The notes beneath the pieces were generated by a model that made no database searches, was not told the origin of the DNA, and worked only from the letters and a program-made list of their open reading frames with translations. The position numbers and the translations under genes were made by a program. This document shows, one piece after another, positions 47,813 through 57,866 of a stretch of 64,000 nucleotides of DNA (position 1 is the stretch's first letter; every line of letters starts with the position of its first letter). The stretch comes from Acetobacterium woodii (GTDB taxonomy: Bacteria > Bacillota > Clostridia > Eubacteriales > Eubacteriaceae). Where the stretch lies: the NCBI GenBank assembly GCA_016213825.1, contig JACQZP010000020.1, positions 83,033 to 147,032 on the forward strand, in the 5' to 3' direction.

Positions 47813-50758
47813 TTGAAAGAATTAAATCAGCTATTTAAGCGGGTATTTACAAAACAATTGGAGAATTCTGACAAAACCGTCTACGATCTGTTTCAATGGC
47901 AAACCGTCGATGTTATCTTAAAAAACTTTAAAACCGGTGAAACCATTTATGAAATGAAAAATCTGGAATTCCCGGAGCATTATTCTCAAAATGCCTGTAA
48001 TATTATTGCCACAAAATATTTTAGAAGAAAAGGCGTTCCCAATCAGTTTGGTTATGAGCACAGCATGCGCGAAATTGCCGACCGATTGGTGGGTTTTTGG
48101 ACAGACGCCCTGAAAGCAGAAGGACTCATCGAAACCGATGAGGAATGGCAGATTTATTATGATGAACTGGTGTATGCTTTCTTAATGCAGATGTGGGCCC
48201 CGAACTCACCCCAATGGTTTAATACCGGTCTGATGCGCAGCTACAAGATAGCCGGTTCTAAGGACGATTTATATTATTATGATGAAAAAACCGGACAAGT
48301 GCTAGAGTCTGAAGACCGTTACACGAGAACCCAGGCCAGTGCCTGTTTTATTTTATCAATACAGGATCGCTTATTAGGTGATCACTCCATTTCTGAGCAC
48401 TATGTCGCCGAAACAAAACTGTTTAAGGGCGGGTCTGGAGTTGGGACGAATTTCTCAAGTCTCCGGGGTGTCAATGAAGGTCTTTCCAGCGGCGGCCAAT
48501 CATCCGGAATGATGAGTTTCCTTCAGGGATTGGATCGCAATGCCGGTGCCATCAAATCTGGCGGCACCACACGAAGAGCGGCAAAAATGGTGATCGTTGA
48601 TATCGATCATCCGGAAATCGACACCTTTATCAACTGGAAGGTTAAAGAGGAACAAAAAGTTCGGGCTCTGGGTAAAATGGGTTATGACCTCTCCATGGAC
48701 GGCGAAGCCTACCAAACCGTCAGTGGTCAAAACAGTAATAATTCTGTGCGGCTAAATGCCGAATTTATGCAGGCCGTCTTAAATCTGAAGCACGAGCCAG
48801 ATCATAAAATCAAGTTAAAAGGTCGCGTTGATAATAAGGTGGATCGCGAAGTACCGGTTCAGGAATTATGGAACCATCTCAATCAGGCAACCTGGGAATG
48901 CGCGGATCCTGGCATTCAATTTGATGATATTTTTAATGCCTGGCATACTTGCCCGGGCGGAGAAAATGGCAATATTGATGAAAAAATAAACCGGATCAAT
49001 GCCACCAATCCCTGTTCGGAATACGCATTTTTAGATGATACCGCCTGCAACCTGGCGTCAATTAATATTTTTAAATTTTACAATCAGGAAGATAACAGTT
49101 TTGATATTGATCACTATATTCATCTGGTGGGACTCATTCAATGTGCCCTGGAAGGATCGATTTATCATGGCCAATTTCCAACCAAAGACGTGGCCCGAAA
49201 AAGTTATTTATTCAGAACCACCGGACTGGGCATCGCCAATGCCGCCTCATTGCTGCTGGCATTAGGCTATCCCTATGATTCTGCTGAAAGCCGCAATCTC
49301 ATCGCCGGAATTACCGGAATCATGACCGGAACATCCTATTATGTTTCGGGGTTAATGGCTGGCAAGATCGGAGCTTTTCCTAAATACGAAATAAATGAAC
49401 CCTACATGAAGCGAGTCATCCGCAATCACAGCCGGGTCGCCGGAGCGCGAACCGATGCGTATGAGGAGCTGAATTATGAACCGATTAAAATTAACCACAA
49501 GCTGCTTCAGAAAATGGGCTTTAAAGATGTCAGTAATCAGTTGAAAAACGCCTGGAAATTAGCTGAAGAAGCCGGCGATCTCTATGGTTATCGGAATGCT
49601 CAGGTATCGGTTATTGCGCCAACAGGGACGATTTCATTTGCCATGGATTGCGGCGCAACATCGGTGGAACCCTTTTACAATCACGTGGTCTTTAAAAAAC
49701 TGATTGGCGGCGGATCGATGGAGATTGTTAATCCGGTTATGGAAATGGCGCTTTATAATCTCGGTTACAGTGAAAAAGAAGTTGGCGATATTCTGACTTA
49801 TTTACTCGAAAAAGATTCCAAGGGTTATTTTCTCCATGAAGGTGTACTTGGTGCGCCCCATATCAAGCCGGAACATTTACCTGTTTTTGATACCGCCAAT
49901 ACCATTTCACCAATGGGACATGTTTTAATGGTTTCAGCCATTACGCCGATGATCAGTGGGTCTGTTTCAAAAACGGTTAACCTGCCCAACGATGCAACCG
50001 TGGAAGATGTTGAAAACATTCACCTGTTAGCTTATCGAACCGGCACCAAGGCGATTGCTATTTACCGGGATGCCTGCAAAGCGTCGCAGCCTTTAAGTTC
50101 AGGAATGGCTGAAGACCACGAAAAAGCGCTGGAGGATTATTCTTACGCAGAATTGCTGGCACTGGTCAAAGCAGGTTCAACTAAAGCGTTTAACCGGTTG
50201 CGACCCGAAGGAATGCGGCTCAGTCGAACCCATGCGGCCAAAATAGGGGATATTGAGCTTTATATTACCATTGGTTTTTATGAAGATGGTGGGATTGCTG
50301 AAATCTTTGTCTCTACTGACAAAGAAGGAACGGTTGTCAAAGGATTGCTGGCTTCTTTATCCAAATCTATTTCAAATATGTTACAGTACCATATCCCACC
50401 AGATCAGATTTCAAAAATGCTTAGAGGCCAGAAATATGAGCCATCCGGATTTGTTTCCCGACATCCTTATATTAAGTTTGCCTCATCAATTTCGGATCTG
50501 ATTAGTAAGGTGATCGACATTGAACATGGCGATTTTTCCAACTGCCAGGTCAAGCCCAAGAATTTTACCGTCATGAACAAGAACAATCTGATAAAAAGTG
50601 TGAGTTCAGAAGAAAACATCCCTCGGGAGTACAATAAAGACGTTTCTGGGGAAGTGTTATATGGTGAAACCTGCAGCCATTGCGGCAGTGACCGGATGAT
50701 GCGAAACGGGACCTGTAAATTGTGCCTGGATTGTGGAACCACAACCGGTTGCAGCTAA
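47813..50758 (+). CDS. nrdJ: Vitamin B12-dependent (class II) ribonucleotide reductase
   Basis: A 981-residue adenosylcobalamin-dependent reductase making deoxyribonucleotides. Active-site regions include WAPNSPQWFNTGL, ASACFILSIQDRL, GSGVGTNFSSLRG, NPCSEYAFLDDTACNLASI and VSVIAPTGTISFAMDC. The last 30 residues form a Cys-rich module (CSHCGSDRM...CKLCLDCG). The start is TTG 47813, nine bases after AGGAGG. It stands alone between a terminator and repeat copy B. Confidence 0.96.
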   Translation: MKELNQLFKRVFTKQLENSDKTVYDLFQWQTVDVILKNFKTGETIYEMKNLEFPEHYSQNACNIIATKYFRRKGVPNQFGYEHSMREIADRLVGFWTDALKAEGLIETDEEWQIYYDELVYAFLMQMWAPNSPQWFNTGLMRSYKIAGSKDDLYYYDEKTGQVLESEDRYTRTQASACFILSIQDRLLGDHSISEHYVAETKLFKGGSGVGTNFSSLRGVNEGLSSGGQSSGMMSFLQGLDRNAGAIKSGGTTRRAAKMVIVDIDHPEIDTFINWKVKEEQKVRALGKMGYDLSMDGEAYQTVSGQNSNNSVRLNAEFMQAVLNLKHEPDHKIKLKGRVDNKVDREVPVQELWNHLNQATWECADPGIQFDDIFNAWHTCPGGENGNIDEKINRINATNPCSEYAFLDDTACNLASINIFKFYNQEDNSFDIDHYIHLVGLIQCALEGSIYHGQFPTKDVARKSYLFRTTGLGIANAASLLLALGYPYDSAESRNLIAGITGIMTGTSYYVSGLMAGKIGAFPKYEINEPYMKRVIRNHSRVAGARTDAYEELNYEPIKINHKLLQKMGFKDVSNQLKNAWKLAEEAGDLYGYRNAQVSVIAPTGTISFAMDCGATSVEPFYNHVVFKKLIGGGSMEIVNPVMEMALYNLGYSEKEVGDILTYLLEKDSKGYFLHEGVLGAPHIKPEHLPVFDTANTISPMGHVLMVSAITPMISGSVSKTVNLPNDATVEDVENIHLLAYRTGTKAIAIYRDACKASQPLSSGMAEDHEKALEDYSYAELLALVKAGSTKAFNRLRPEGMRLSRTHAAKIGDIELYITIGFYEDGGIAEIFVSTDKEGTVVKGLLASLSKSISNMLQYHIPPDQISKMLRGQKYEPSGFVSRHPYIKFASSISDLISKVIDIEHGDFSNCQVKPKNFTVMNKNNLIKSVSSEENIPREYNKDVSGEVLYGETCSHCGSDRMMRNGTCKLCLDCGTTTGCS

Positions 50759-50864
50759 AAAACCTTTGATGTTTTCCCATTGTTTGATATAATAATTAAC
50801 TAGGATGTAAGAGTCCATTGGGCAATGAAAAAAAATAAAGAGCGAACAATAATTGCTGGGGGTG

Positions 50865-50971
50865 CAGTTTCCACAAACGATTGTGTAACGTGTAGGCGAA
50901 CAGGCGTTAGCCTGTCCGCCGTACAGTGTAACAATTGTTTCGTGAGAAACTGGACACACAGCTCACGGCAC
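50865..50971 (-). repeat. Palindromic dispersed repeat, copy B (inverted)
   Basis: The reverse complement matches copy A over its whole 107 bases with no gap. The core is ACAGGC-TAAC-GCCTGT, and the flanks CAGTTTC / GAAACTG pair perfectly in this copy. It fills most of the nrdJ-proB gap (50759-51028) and ends 57 bases before proB. Confidence 0.88.
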
Positions 50972-51028
50972 TTCTTTAATAGCGACATCCCAATGGCCGA
51001 TTAGATCAACCACTTAGGAGAATTAGCA

Positions 51029-51835
51029 ATGCGAGAAAAAATTAAAGACGCAACAACGATTGTAGTAAAAATGGGAACAACGTCGGTAACCCATGCCAAT
51101 GGCACCCTGGATTTTAAAAAGCTGGAAATTCTGGCCAGAGTGATGACCGACCTTGAAAATAGCGGCAAGAAAATGGTGCTGGTTTCATCGGGGGCCATCG
51201 GGGCTGGCATGAACCGGATGAAATTAAAAGAGCGCCCCAGAACGCTTAAGGAAAAACAGGCGGCCGCCTCGGTGGGCCAGGGCCTGCTGATGCGCGTCTA
51301 TCACAAATTTTTTGACGAATATCACCAGACCGTGGGCCAGATTCTGCTGACCAAGGATGTTTTCAAACATACCATTAAACGAAATAATGCCAAAAATACC
51401 TTTAATGCCCTGATTGAAAGCGGAGTCATCCCGATTGTCAATGAAAATGACTGTATCGCCACCGACGAGATCCAGGAAGAATGTTTTGGTGACAACGATA
51501 TTCTTTCAGCCATGACAGCCGATCTGGTGGATGCCGATCTGTTGATCATTCTTTCCGACGTCGACGGCCTGTATGACGATAATCCGGCTGTCAATAATGA
51601 AGCCCGGCTGATCCGAACGGTTCACAAGGTGGACAAAAATATTATGAAAAGTGCCGGCAACTCGGCTTCCTGTTTAGGCACTGGCGGCATGATCACCAAA
51701 CTTGGCGCCGCTAAATACGCTACCGACTGCGGTATCGACATGATTATCGCCTCTGGCGAGGACTGCAAAGTTCTCTATGATATTCTGGATGGCGAAGAAA
51801 TTGGAACAATTTTCTTAAGTGATTCAAACCAATGA
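51029..51835 (+). CDS. proB: Glutamate 5-kinase, short form without PUA domain
   Basis: A 268-residue amino-acid kinase phosphorylating glutamate, the first step to proline. Signatures are IVVKMGTTSVTH, VLVSSGAIGAGMNRM, FGDNDILSAMTADLVDADL and LGTGGMITKLGAAKYA. The enzyme stops at the kinase domain; the C-terminal PUA domain of the ~370-residue form is absent. No proA follows. TTAGGAG is the ribosome site. Confidence 0.93.
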   Translation: MREKIKDATTIVVKMGTTSVTHANGTLDFKKLEILARVMTDLENSGKKMVLVSSGAIGAGMNRMKLKERPRTLKEKQAAASVGQGLLMRVYHKFFDEYHQTVGQILLTKDVFKHTIKRNNAKNTFNALIESGVIPIVNENDCIATDEIQEECFGDNDILSAMTADLVDADLLIILSDVDGLYDDNPAVNNEARLIRTVHKVDKNIMKSAGNSASCLGTGGMITKLGAAKYATDCGIDMIIASGEDCKVLYDILDGEEIGTIFLSDSNQ

Positions 51836-51866
51836 TAAAAATCGAAATTAAATATGGAGGAATCTT

Positions 51867-52022
51867 ATGTTAAAGAAAATATTTATTGGATTTTCTGCCG
51901 TTGCAGCAGGGATGTTAATGGTTTTTGGCGGAATATATTTTGTTGAAAAAAGAAAAGAAGAAGTAATGGGTGGAAAACTAATGCGGGTTAACTACAAATT
52001 TACTAAAGAGTTTGAAGATTAA
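51867..52022 (+). CDS. Small single-span membrane protein, 51 residues
   Basis: A short ORF with an excellent ribosome site (TATGGAGG, seven bases before the ATG). It encodes MLKKIFIGFSAVAAGMLMV plus a further hydrophobic stretch, one helix at about 4-25, then a charged tail with EKRKEEVMGG. It sits 31 bases after proB and eight bases before the glycosyltransferase gene, in the same direction. I do not recognise the family; start, spacing and a hydrophobic helix make it likely to be real. Confidence 0.6.
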   Translation: MLKKIFIGFSAVAAGMLMVFGGIYFVEKRKEEVMGGKLMRVNYKFTKEFED

Positions 52023-52030
52023 GGTTTGAT

Positions 52031-53212
52031 ATGTCAAAAGTATTTATTTTTACAGCTTCAACCGGTGCTGGCCATAATTTAGCCGCCCAGTCTTTAAAAG
52101 AGTCCCTGGATGAAGCCGGATATCAGACTGAAGTTTATGATGCCTTTAAAGAAACGAATATCACCCTGGACCGGCTGATTACCAAAGGTTATCAACAAAT
52201 GGTCGTGAATGTGCCCAAGCTTTACGAGCAAATGTACAATCAGTTCAATAACATGAATCGCTTCCAACAGGGTATTTTTCAAGTACTGACCAAGGTCATG
52301 AATCCCGATATCGTGCCGCTGATTAATTCCGGAAAACCAGATTTAATTATTACCACCCACCCGTTTGTCACCAATGTACTGGGTACGCTTAAGGAACACA
52401 GTGCCTTTGATGTGCCGGTATTATCGATTGTCACCGACTATAAAATCCATACCCTTTATCTTAAAAAGATGATTGATGCCTATGTCGTCGGTAGCGACTA
52501 CACCAAACAGACCATGGTTGAAAAGGGGATTTCCGAAGAAATCATCTATCCTTATGGTATTCCCATCCGACAGACCTTTTTAAAAAACAATCATCTCGAG
52601 CGAAAAGAAATTAGCGACGTGGCCGGAACCATTTTGTTAATGGCCGGCAGTTTGGGCAGCAAACAAATGGAAAAGGCTTTTTCATCGTTGCTGAAGGTTA
52701 AAGAAAAGATTCGCATTATTGTTGTCTGTGGCAACAACGCAAAAATTGAAAAAGAAATCAAGAATCTCTATGCCCGGGAAGCAGTGGCCGATAAAATTGT
52801 GGAGATCCACGGCTTTGTCAACAATGTGTCCGAACTGATGGATCAATCCGATGCGATTATTTCTAAACCGGGTGGCCTAACCACGACAGAAGCCATCGTT
52901 AAAAATATTCCTATGATCATTCCCTTTTATTATCCCGGCCAGGAAGAAGAAAATGCCGATTACCTGGTTGATGGGGGAATGGCCATTAAAGTTGATAAGA
53001 TAAAAGATTTGACCTCAATGGTTGATTTTTTGTTTGAAAATAAATATATCATTAAACGGATGTCCGAAAACATGTCGGAAGAAGCTCAAAAAAGATCCAT
53101 GAGTAAAACACTTGACCTATGTAAAAGCTTAATTGCCGATTATACGACCAGAAAAGCACTCCCAGAACCGCTTCAAGATCCCTACAAAATCAAAGAAATT
53201 AAAGACCATTAA
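52031..53212 (+). CDS. UgtP-like diacylglycerol glycosyltransferase (MGDG synthase family)
   Basis: A 393-residue GT28-family enzyme. The N-terminal MGDG-synthase domain reads [20 protein letters not shown], and the C-terminal nucleotide-sugar domain has [19 protein letters not shown] and [14 protein letters not shown]. Relatives transfer glucose from UDP-glucose to diacylglycerol, making glycolipids and the lipoteichoic-acid anchor. Exact sugar and processivity are not predictable. It precedes valS by 19 bases. Confidence 0.85.
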   Translation: MSKVFIFTASTGAGHNLAAQSLKESLDEAGYQTEVYDAFKETNITLDRLITKGYQQMVVNVPKLYEQMYNQFNNMNRFQQGIFQVLTKVMNPDIVPLINSGKPDLIITTHPFVTNVLGTLKEHSAFDVPVLSIVTDYKIHTLYLKKMIDAYVVGSDYTKQTMVEKGISEEIIYPYGIPIRQTFLKNNHLERKEISDVAGTILLMAGSLGSKQMEKAFSSLLKVKEKIRIIVVCGNNAKIEKEIKNLYAREAVADKIVEIHGFVNNVSELMDQSDAIISKPGGLTTTEAIVKNIPMIIPFYYPGQEEENADYLVDGGMAIKVDKIKDLTSMVDFLFENKYIIKRMSENMSEEAQKRSMSKTLDLCKSLIADYTTRKALPEPLQDPYKIKEIKDH

Positions 53213-53231
53213 GAATCTAGCAGGTGAAAAA

Positions 53232-55880
53232 ATGAAGAAAGAAATGTCAAAAACGTACGATCCCAAAGAAGTAGAAGATAAAACCTATGCCAGTTGGCAG
53301 GAAAAAGGCTATTTTAAGCCGGAAGTCAATCCCGACGGCAAACCATTTACGATTGTGATGCCGCCCCCAAATATCACCGGGCAACTCCACATGGGGCATG
53401 CCTTTGATGGGACCCTTCAGGATGTCCTGACCCGATATAAACGAATGGATGGTTATTCAGCCCTGTGGTTACCGGGAACGGACCATGCCAGTATTGCCAC
53501 CGAAGTCAAAGTGGTCGATAAGCTCCGGGAAGAAGAAGGCAAAACCAAGCAGGAGATTGGCCGGGAAGCCTATCTGGAACGCGCCTGGGACTGGGCCCTG
53601 ACTTACAAAAGCCGGATTACCGACCAGCTTAAAAAACTGGGCGCCTCCTGTGACTGGAGCCGGGAACGGTTTACCATGGACGAAGGCTGCAGCCAGGCGG
53701 TTAACGAAACCTTTGTTAACCTGTATGAAAAAGGTTTAATTTATAAGGGCAGCCGGATTATCAACTGGTGTACCACCTGTAAAACAGCGCTATCCGAAGC
53801 CGAGGTGGAATATGCCGAGCATCAGGGCAATTTATGGCATATCCGCTACCCACTGACTGATGGTGATGGCTATCTGGTGGTGGCCACCACCCGGCCTGAA
53901 ACCATGCTGGGGGATAGTGGCGTTGCTGTTCATCCTGAGGATGAGCGTTATCAGCATCTCATCGGTAAAACGGTGAAGCTGCCGCTGCTTGACAAAGAAA
54001 TACGAATTGTGGCTGATGACTATGTCGACATGGGTTTTGGAACCGGGGTAGTTAAAATGACGCCTGCCCACGATCCTAATGACTATGAGGTCGGACTGCG
54101 CCATAATCTGGAACAGATTCGGGTGCTTAACGATGACGGCACCATGAATGAGCTGGCCGGAAGTTATGCCGGAATGGATCGCTATGACTGTCGTAAAGCC
54201 GTTGTCAAAGATCTGGAAGCATTGGGACTGCTGGAAAAAATTGAAGAACATCAGCATAATGTCGGCGAATGTTACCGCTGTTCAACCACTGTCGAAACCA
54301 TGACTTCCGAACAATGGTTTGTCAAAATGGAACCATTGGCAGAACCAGCCCTGAATGCAGTACGCAATCACGAGACCGATTTTATTCCTGAACGATTTAA
54401 TAAAATCTATTACAATTGGTTAGAAAACATCAGAGATTGGTGTATTTCACGGCAATTGTGGTGGGGACATCGTATTCCTGCTTATTATTGTGAGGATTGT
54501 GGGGAGATGATGGTTGCCAGACAAGCGCCACAAAACTGTTTGAAATGTGGCAGCACGAACATCAGCCAGGATGAAGATGTCCTGGATACCTGGTTCAGCT
54601 CGGGACTATGGCCTTTCTCAACCTTGGGTTGGCCGGAAAACACCGTTGATTTGAAAAAGTTCTATCCCACCACCGTACTGGTAACCGGCTATGATATTAT
54701 TTTCTTCTGGGTTGCCCGGATGGTCTTTATGGGTCTCTTCGAGATGGGGGAAACGCCCTTTAAAGATGTCTATATCCATGGATTAGTGAGAGATTCTCAG
54801 GGACGCAAAATGAGCAAATCCCTTGGAAACGGCATCGATCCGCTGGAACTGATTGAAACCTATAGCGCTGATGCTCTGCGTTTCACTATTATTACTGGTA
54901 ATTCAGCCGGAAACGATATTCGCTGGCAGGATGAAAAAGTCGAATCCAGCCGCAACTTCCTGAATAAAATCTGGAACGCTGCCCGTTTTGTCTTAATGAA
55001 TCTGGATGATGATATTATGGACAAAAAAGACGAAGCTTTGGCCAATCTTGAGAATACCGACAAATGGATTCTCAGTCGGATGAATACTATCGTTGCGGAA
55101 GTTAACCATAATATGTCCAAGTATGAACTGGGTATCGCCGCATCAAAAATCTATGATTTTGCCTGGAATGAGTATTGTGACTGGTACATCGAACTGGTTA
55201 AACCACGTTTATACGGGGATGAGGCACAGACCAAAATTTCAGCCCAGTATACCTTAAGAGTGGTCCTGGATACGATCCTGCGATTACTCCATCCATTTAC
55301 ACCCTTTATCACCGAAGAAATCAACGGTTATCTGCCGGGAACCACCGGCGATATTATGGTAGCTCAGTGGCCGCACTTTAATGAAGCCCTGGTCTTTCCC
55401 GAAGACGAAAAACAGGTCGAGTTCTTAATGGAAGCCATTCGCAGCATCCGCAACATTCGGGCTGAAATGGATGTGCCCAATTCGAAGAAAACCCAGTTAT
55501 TCCTGATTTCCAATAATCAGGATCATCTGTCATTGATGGCGGACTCCCTCCATTATTTCCAGAAGCTGGCCTCGGTGTCAACAATTCTACCGATTACCAA
55601 AGCCGAGATTCAGGAAAATTATGTTTCGGCAGTGGTGGAAGACCTGGAAATCTATATTAACCTGGACGAGCTGGTGGACAAAGAAAAAGAAATTGCCCGA
55701 CTCGAAGCCGAGAAAAAGAAACTCCAGCAGGAAATTGACCGGGTGACCCAAAAATTGGGAAACAAAGGTTTCACTGATAAAGCGCCAGAAAAAGTGGTCG
55801 AAATCGAACGGGACAAGCAAAAGAAATTCATGGAAACCATGGAAAAAGTGCTGGAACGGTTGGATTATTTTAAAAGATAA
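53232..55880 (+). CDS. valS: Valyl-tRNA synthetase
   Basis: An 882-residue class I synthetase. HIGH is [17 protein letters not shown] (about 45-60) and KMSKS is [14 protein letters not shown] (about 525). The CP1 editing domain includes [20 protein letters not shown] zinc-like module CEDCGEMM...CLKCGS and a C-terminal coiled-coil arm (about 805-880) are present. The frame runs open upstream to 53133 inside the previous gene; ATG 53232 with AGGTG five bases upstream is chosen. No T-box leader precedes it. Confidence 0.97.
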   Translation: MKKEMSKTYDPKEVEDKTYASWQEKGYFKPEVNPDGKPFTIVMPPPNITGQLHMGHAFDGTLQDVLTRYKRMDGYSALWLPGTDHASIATEVKVVDKLREEEGKTKQEIGREAYLERAWDWALTYKSRITDQLKKLGASCDWSRERFTMDEGCSQAVNETFVNLYEKGLIYKGSRIINWCTTCKTALSEAEVEYAEHQGNLWHIRYPLTDGDGYLVVATTRPETMLGDSGVAVHPEDERYQHLIGKTVKLPLLDKEIRIVADDYVDMGFGTGVVKMTPAHDPNDYEVGLRHNLEQIRVLNDDGTMNELAGSYAGMDRYDCRKAVVKDLEALGLLEKIEEHQHNVGECYRCSTTVETMTSEQWFVKMEPLAEPALNAVRNHETDFIPERFNKIYYNWLENIRDWCISRQLWWGHRIPAYYCEDCGEMMVARQAPQNCLKCGSTNISQDEDVLDTWFSSGLWPFSTLGWPENTVDLKKFYPTTVLVTGYDIIFFWVARMVFMGLFEMGETPFKDVYIHGLVRDSQGRKMSKSLGNGIDPLELIETYSADALRFTIITGNSAGNDIRWQDEKVESSRNFLNKIWNAARFVLMNLDDDIMDKKDEALANLENTDKWILSRMNTIVAEVNHNMSKYELGIAASKIYDFAWNEYCDWYIELVKPRLYGDEAQTKISAQYTLRVVLDTILRLLHPFTPFITEEINGYLPGTTGDIMVAQWPHFNEALVFPEDEKQVEFLMEAIRSIRNIRAEMDVPNSKKTQLFLISNNQDHLSLMADSLHYFQKLASVSTILPITKAEIQENYVSAVVEDLEIYINLDELVDKEKEIARLEAEKKKLQQEIDRVTQKLGNKGFTDKAPEKVVEIERDKQKKFMETMEKVLERLDYFKR

Positions 55881-55940
55881 TACCTGCCTATCATTTTACC
55901 AAATGTTAATTTTAAAATAACTTTATAAGGTCAACCAAAG

Positions 55941-55984
55941 CCCAGAGCAGCCTGAAGCCATTTCAGCGTTGTTCTGGGTTTTTT
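55941..55984 (+). terminator. Intrinsic terminator after valS
   Basis: CCCAGAGCAGC (55941-55951) pairs with GTTGTTCTGGG (55968-55978) through two wobble pairs and is followed by six T. Confidence 0.82.
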
Positions 55985-56263
55985 GTCGCGAGATTTGTGT
56001 CGAGCTAAGGCGTCCTGGGTTATCATTAAATAAAACACATCGCGACACAGTCACGCTTATTATTAAGTGTATAAAAAGATGCTGCGTTGCTTGGGGAGTG
56101 AAAGTTACTCTAGTCAGTAGCGCAGAAAAAGCTTATAATTAATAAGTCGAGCTAAAAAAGAATAATATAAAAATAAACCCAATCAGTTCAGACATGACAA
56201 AAGAAATCAGGAGAAAAACAATCATAGCTCAGACCATTTTCATTCAGAAAGGTGGTGAATCCA
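55985..56263. other. Intergenic stretch rich in small palindromes, no gene seen
   Basis: No ORF with a ribosome site is visible on either strand. The segment carries TGTCGCGA (55983-55990) with an inverted partner TCGCGACA about 50 bases on. A direct repeat GTCGAGCTAA occurs near 55998 and 56147. AT palindromes CTTATTATTAAG and CTTATAATTAATAAG are present, as is a CTGCGTTGCT / AGTAGCGCAG stem enclosing AGTGAAAGTTACT. A small RNA or mobile remnant is possible, but unproven. Confidence 0.4.
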
Positions 56264-57145
56264 TTGCCGAAACAGGCTAAAACAGTAAAAATCCGTAAGC
56301 ATGAAAGTAAATGGATCGGGACTTTTCTTTTCGTGTTGCTGCTTTTTTCCTTGATCATGACCGGGTGCGCCCAAAACAGCAGCACCGCGATTTCAGGAAA
56401 CTGGGAAAAGACCGTCGCACCCAATCAAACATCGAATCTGACCGGATATGTCATCGCTGACGATGGCACCATGACTCTTTACACGGGTTATGATCAGAAC
56501 CTGACAATTACGGATTATGACTGGCACATCGATAAAAATAATCCGACGCTGTTGGATATTGACAGCCGCACCAATCAGGAAGAGCATCAGCAAGCCTGGT
56601 TTTTTATCGCTGATGAATGTCTCTATCTCTGCTTTGATCTTAAAGCGACAAGGACCGATGTCATGTCGGCAGAAAACCAGTATGTCAAAACGGATCGGTT
56701 TTCTTTTTCCGATTTGATCCCGGCGGCAGAGTTGGCTAAAGACAAAGCGGCCAAAGATGCCGCAATCAATTGCACCTTGACGCCGGAAGCAATCATTTTG
56801 AAACTTAAAGACCGGGGCTTGCCGGTCGGTACGGTGCTAGTTTATTCCAGTGACACAGGGGAAGAGCATCTGCTGAGTCAACCTAATATGCACCTTGCCA
56901 AAGCCGCCCGTTTTGAGGATACAACTGTGTCGCAGGATCCGGATGCAACCGAACCCATCGGTGGATCGGTGGAAGTATTTACCAATTATACGCTTGCCAA
57001 ACAGCGCTATGATTATCTGAGCGTTTTTGATGAAGAAGCCGGATATACTTATCATTCGGGAAATGTGCTAGTGCGTGTGGATCATGCCGTCACTTCAAAT
57101 CAGGCTGTCCAATACGAGCAGGCACTTTACGAAATCGTCCAATAA
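56264..57145 (+). CDS. Putative lipoprotein of unknown function
   Basis: A ~293-residue exported protein: basic N-terminus, hydrophobic helix and lipobox LIMTGCAQ, so probably lipid-anchored outside the cell. The mature part begins with a beta-rich segment (GYVIADDGTMTLYTGYDQNL). It then has an Ala/Lys-rich stretch, and its C-terminal domain seems to contain a YTYHSGNVLVRVDHAV strand pair. I do not recognise the family. Starts GTG 56252/56255 overlap the ribosome site AAAGGTGGTGA; TTG 56264 is better placed. Confidence 0.7.
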   Translation: MPKQAKTVKIRKHESKWIGTFLFVLLLFSLIMTGCAQNSSTAISGNWEKTVAPNQTSNLTGYVIADDGTMTLYTGYDQNLTITDYDWHIDKNNPTLLDIDSRTNQEEHQQAWFFIADECLYLCFDLKATRTDVMSAENQYVKTDRFSFSDLIPAAELAKDKAAKDAAINCTLTPEAIILKLKDRGLPVGTVLVYSSDTGEEHLLSQPNMHLAKAARFEDTTVSQDPDATEPIGGSVEVFTNYTLAKQRYDYLSVFDEEAGYTYHSGNVLVRVDHAVTSNQAVQYEQALYEIVQ

Positions 57146-57269
57146 AGAGCCCCGCTGCCAGGTCATACCCGAGGCTCCGTGGTGATTTCCTTTCCTACTG
57201 GTAAATTATTTGTGGGGGACAGCTTGAGGAGAAAAGAGGATTTTATGAATTTAAAAGATCGGAGCACAC

Positions 57270-57866
57270 GTGACAGATAAAAATAAAAAATCAATGAGAT
57301 CGGACTATCAGACAATTTTTAAAAAAGCCTATCATTTGATGGATGAAGCGATCATAGCGGGGAACTGTGGTGAATTATGCGGTTATCATTGTTGCCGCCG
57401 TCTTGATGCCGACGGTAAGCGATTGGGCATGTATTTATTACCGCTTGAATATGAATATATGCAATGTGAGGTCGTTACCGATTACGATATGCACAGTCAA
57501 CTGCACTATAATATGCCCCCTAAAATTAAGAAATATTATTATATCTATTGCCATCTGGCCGAAGGTTGCCTGAGAGATCATCGTCCCATTCAATGCCGAA
57601 CCTACCCCTTTGAACCCCATCTCGAAAATGGTGTCTTATCACTGGTGATTGAAAAAGAGCAGATTCATGGCTGTGTCCTGATAAAACGCATGCCAGAGTG
57701 GCGCCAGGCCTTTATCGATGGTGTTTATAATGGTTGGCTTGAACTGATGAAGATCCCAATCATTAAGTATAACATTGAATATTTTTCAAAAGAGCGAATC
57801 GCCGCCAATAATATTATGATACGATATACATCAAATGGAATAGAAGCAGAAAGAAACGAGGAATGA
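57270..57866 (+). CDS. YkgJ-like cysteine-cluster protein
   Basis: A 198-residue protein with Cys groups CGELCGYHCCRR (about 33-44) and YCHLAEGCLRDHRPIQCRTY followed by PFEP (about 93-116), the pattern of YkgJ-type putative zinc/iron-binding domains. No membrane helix is seen. The start is GTG with GGAG five bases upstream. Its stop overlaps the ATG of the diguanylate cyclase gene (ATGA), so the two are translationally coupled. The function is unknown. Confidence 0.65.
   Translation: MTDKNKKSMRSDYQTIFKKAYHLMDEAIIAGNCGELCGYHCCRRLDADGKRLGMYLLPLEYEYMQCEVVTDYDMHSQLHYNMPPKIKKYYYIYCHLAEGCLRDHRPIQCRTYPFEPHLENGVLSLVIEKEQIHGCVLIKRMPEWRQAFIDGVYNGWLELMKIPIIKYNIEYFSKERIAANNIMIRYTSNGIEAERNEE

Noticed and set aside
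44191..50971. The palindromic repeats considered as integron attC sites.
   Set aside because: I could not find paired RYYYAAC / GTTRRRY core sites at the arm ends, there is no integrase, and the neighbours are housekeeping genes.
53133..53231. Upstream extension of valS by 33 codons.
   Set aside because: It lies wholly inside the glycosyltransferase gene, lacks a ribosome site, and the ValS family begins near 53232.
55985..56263. Possible T-box or cyclic di-GMP riboswitch before the lipoprotein gene.
   Set aside because: No T-box TGG-containing antiterminator sequence and no conserved GEMM-type core was recognisable.
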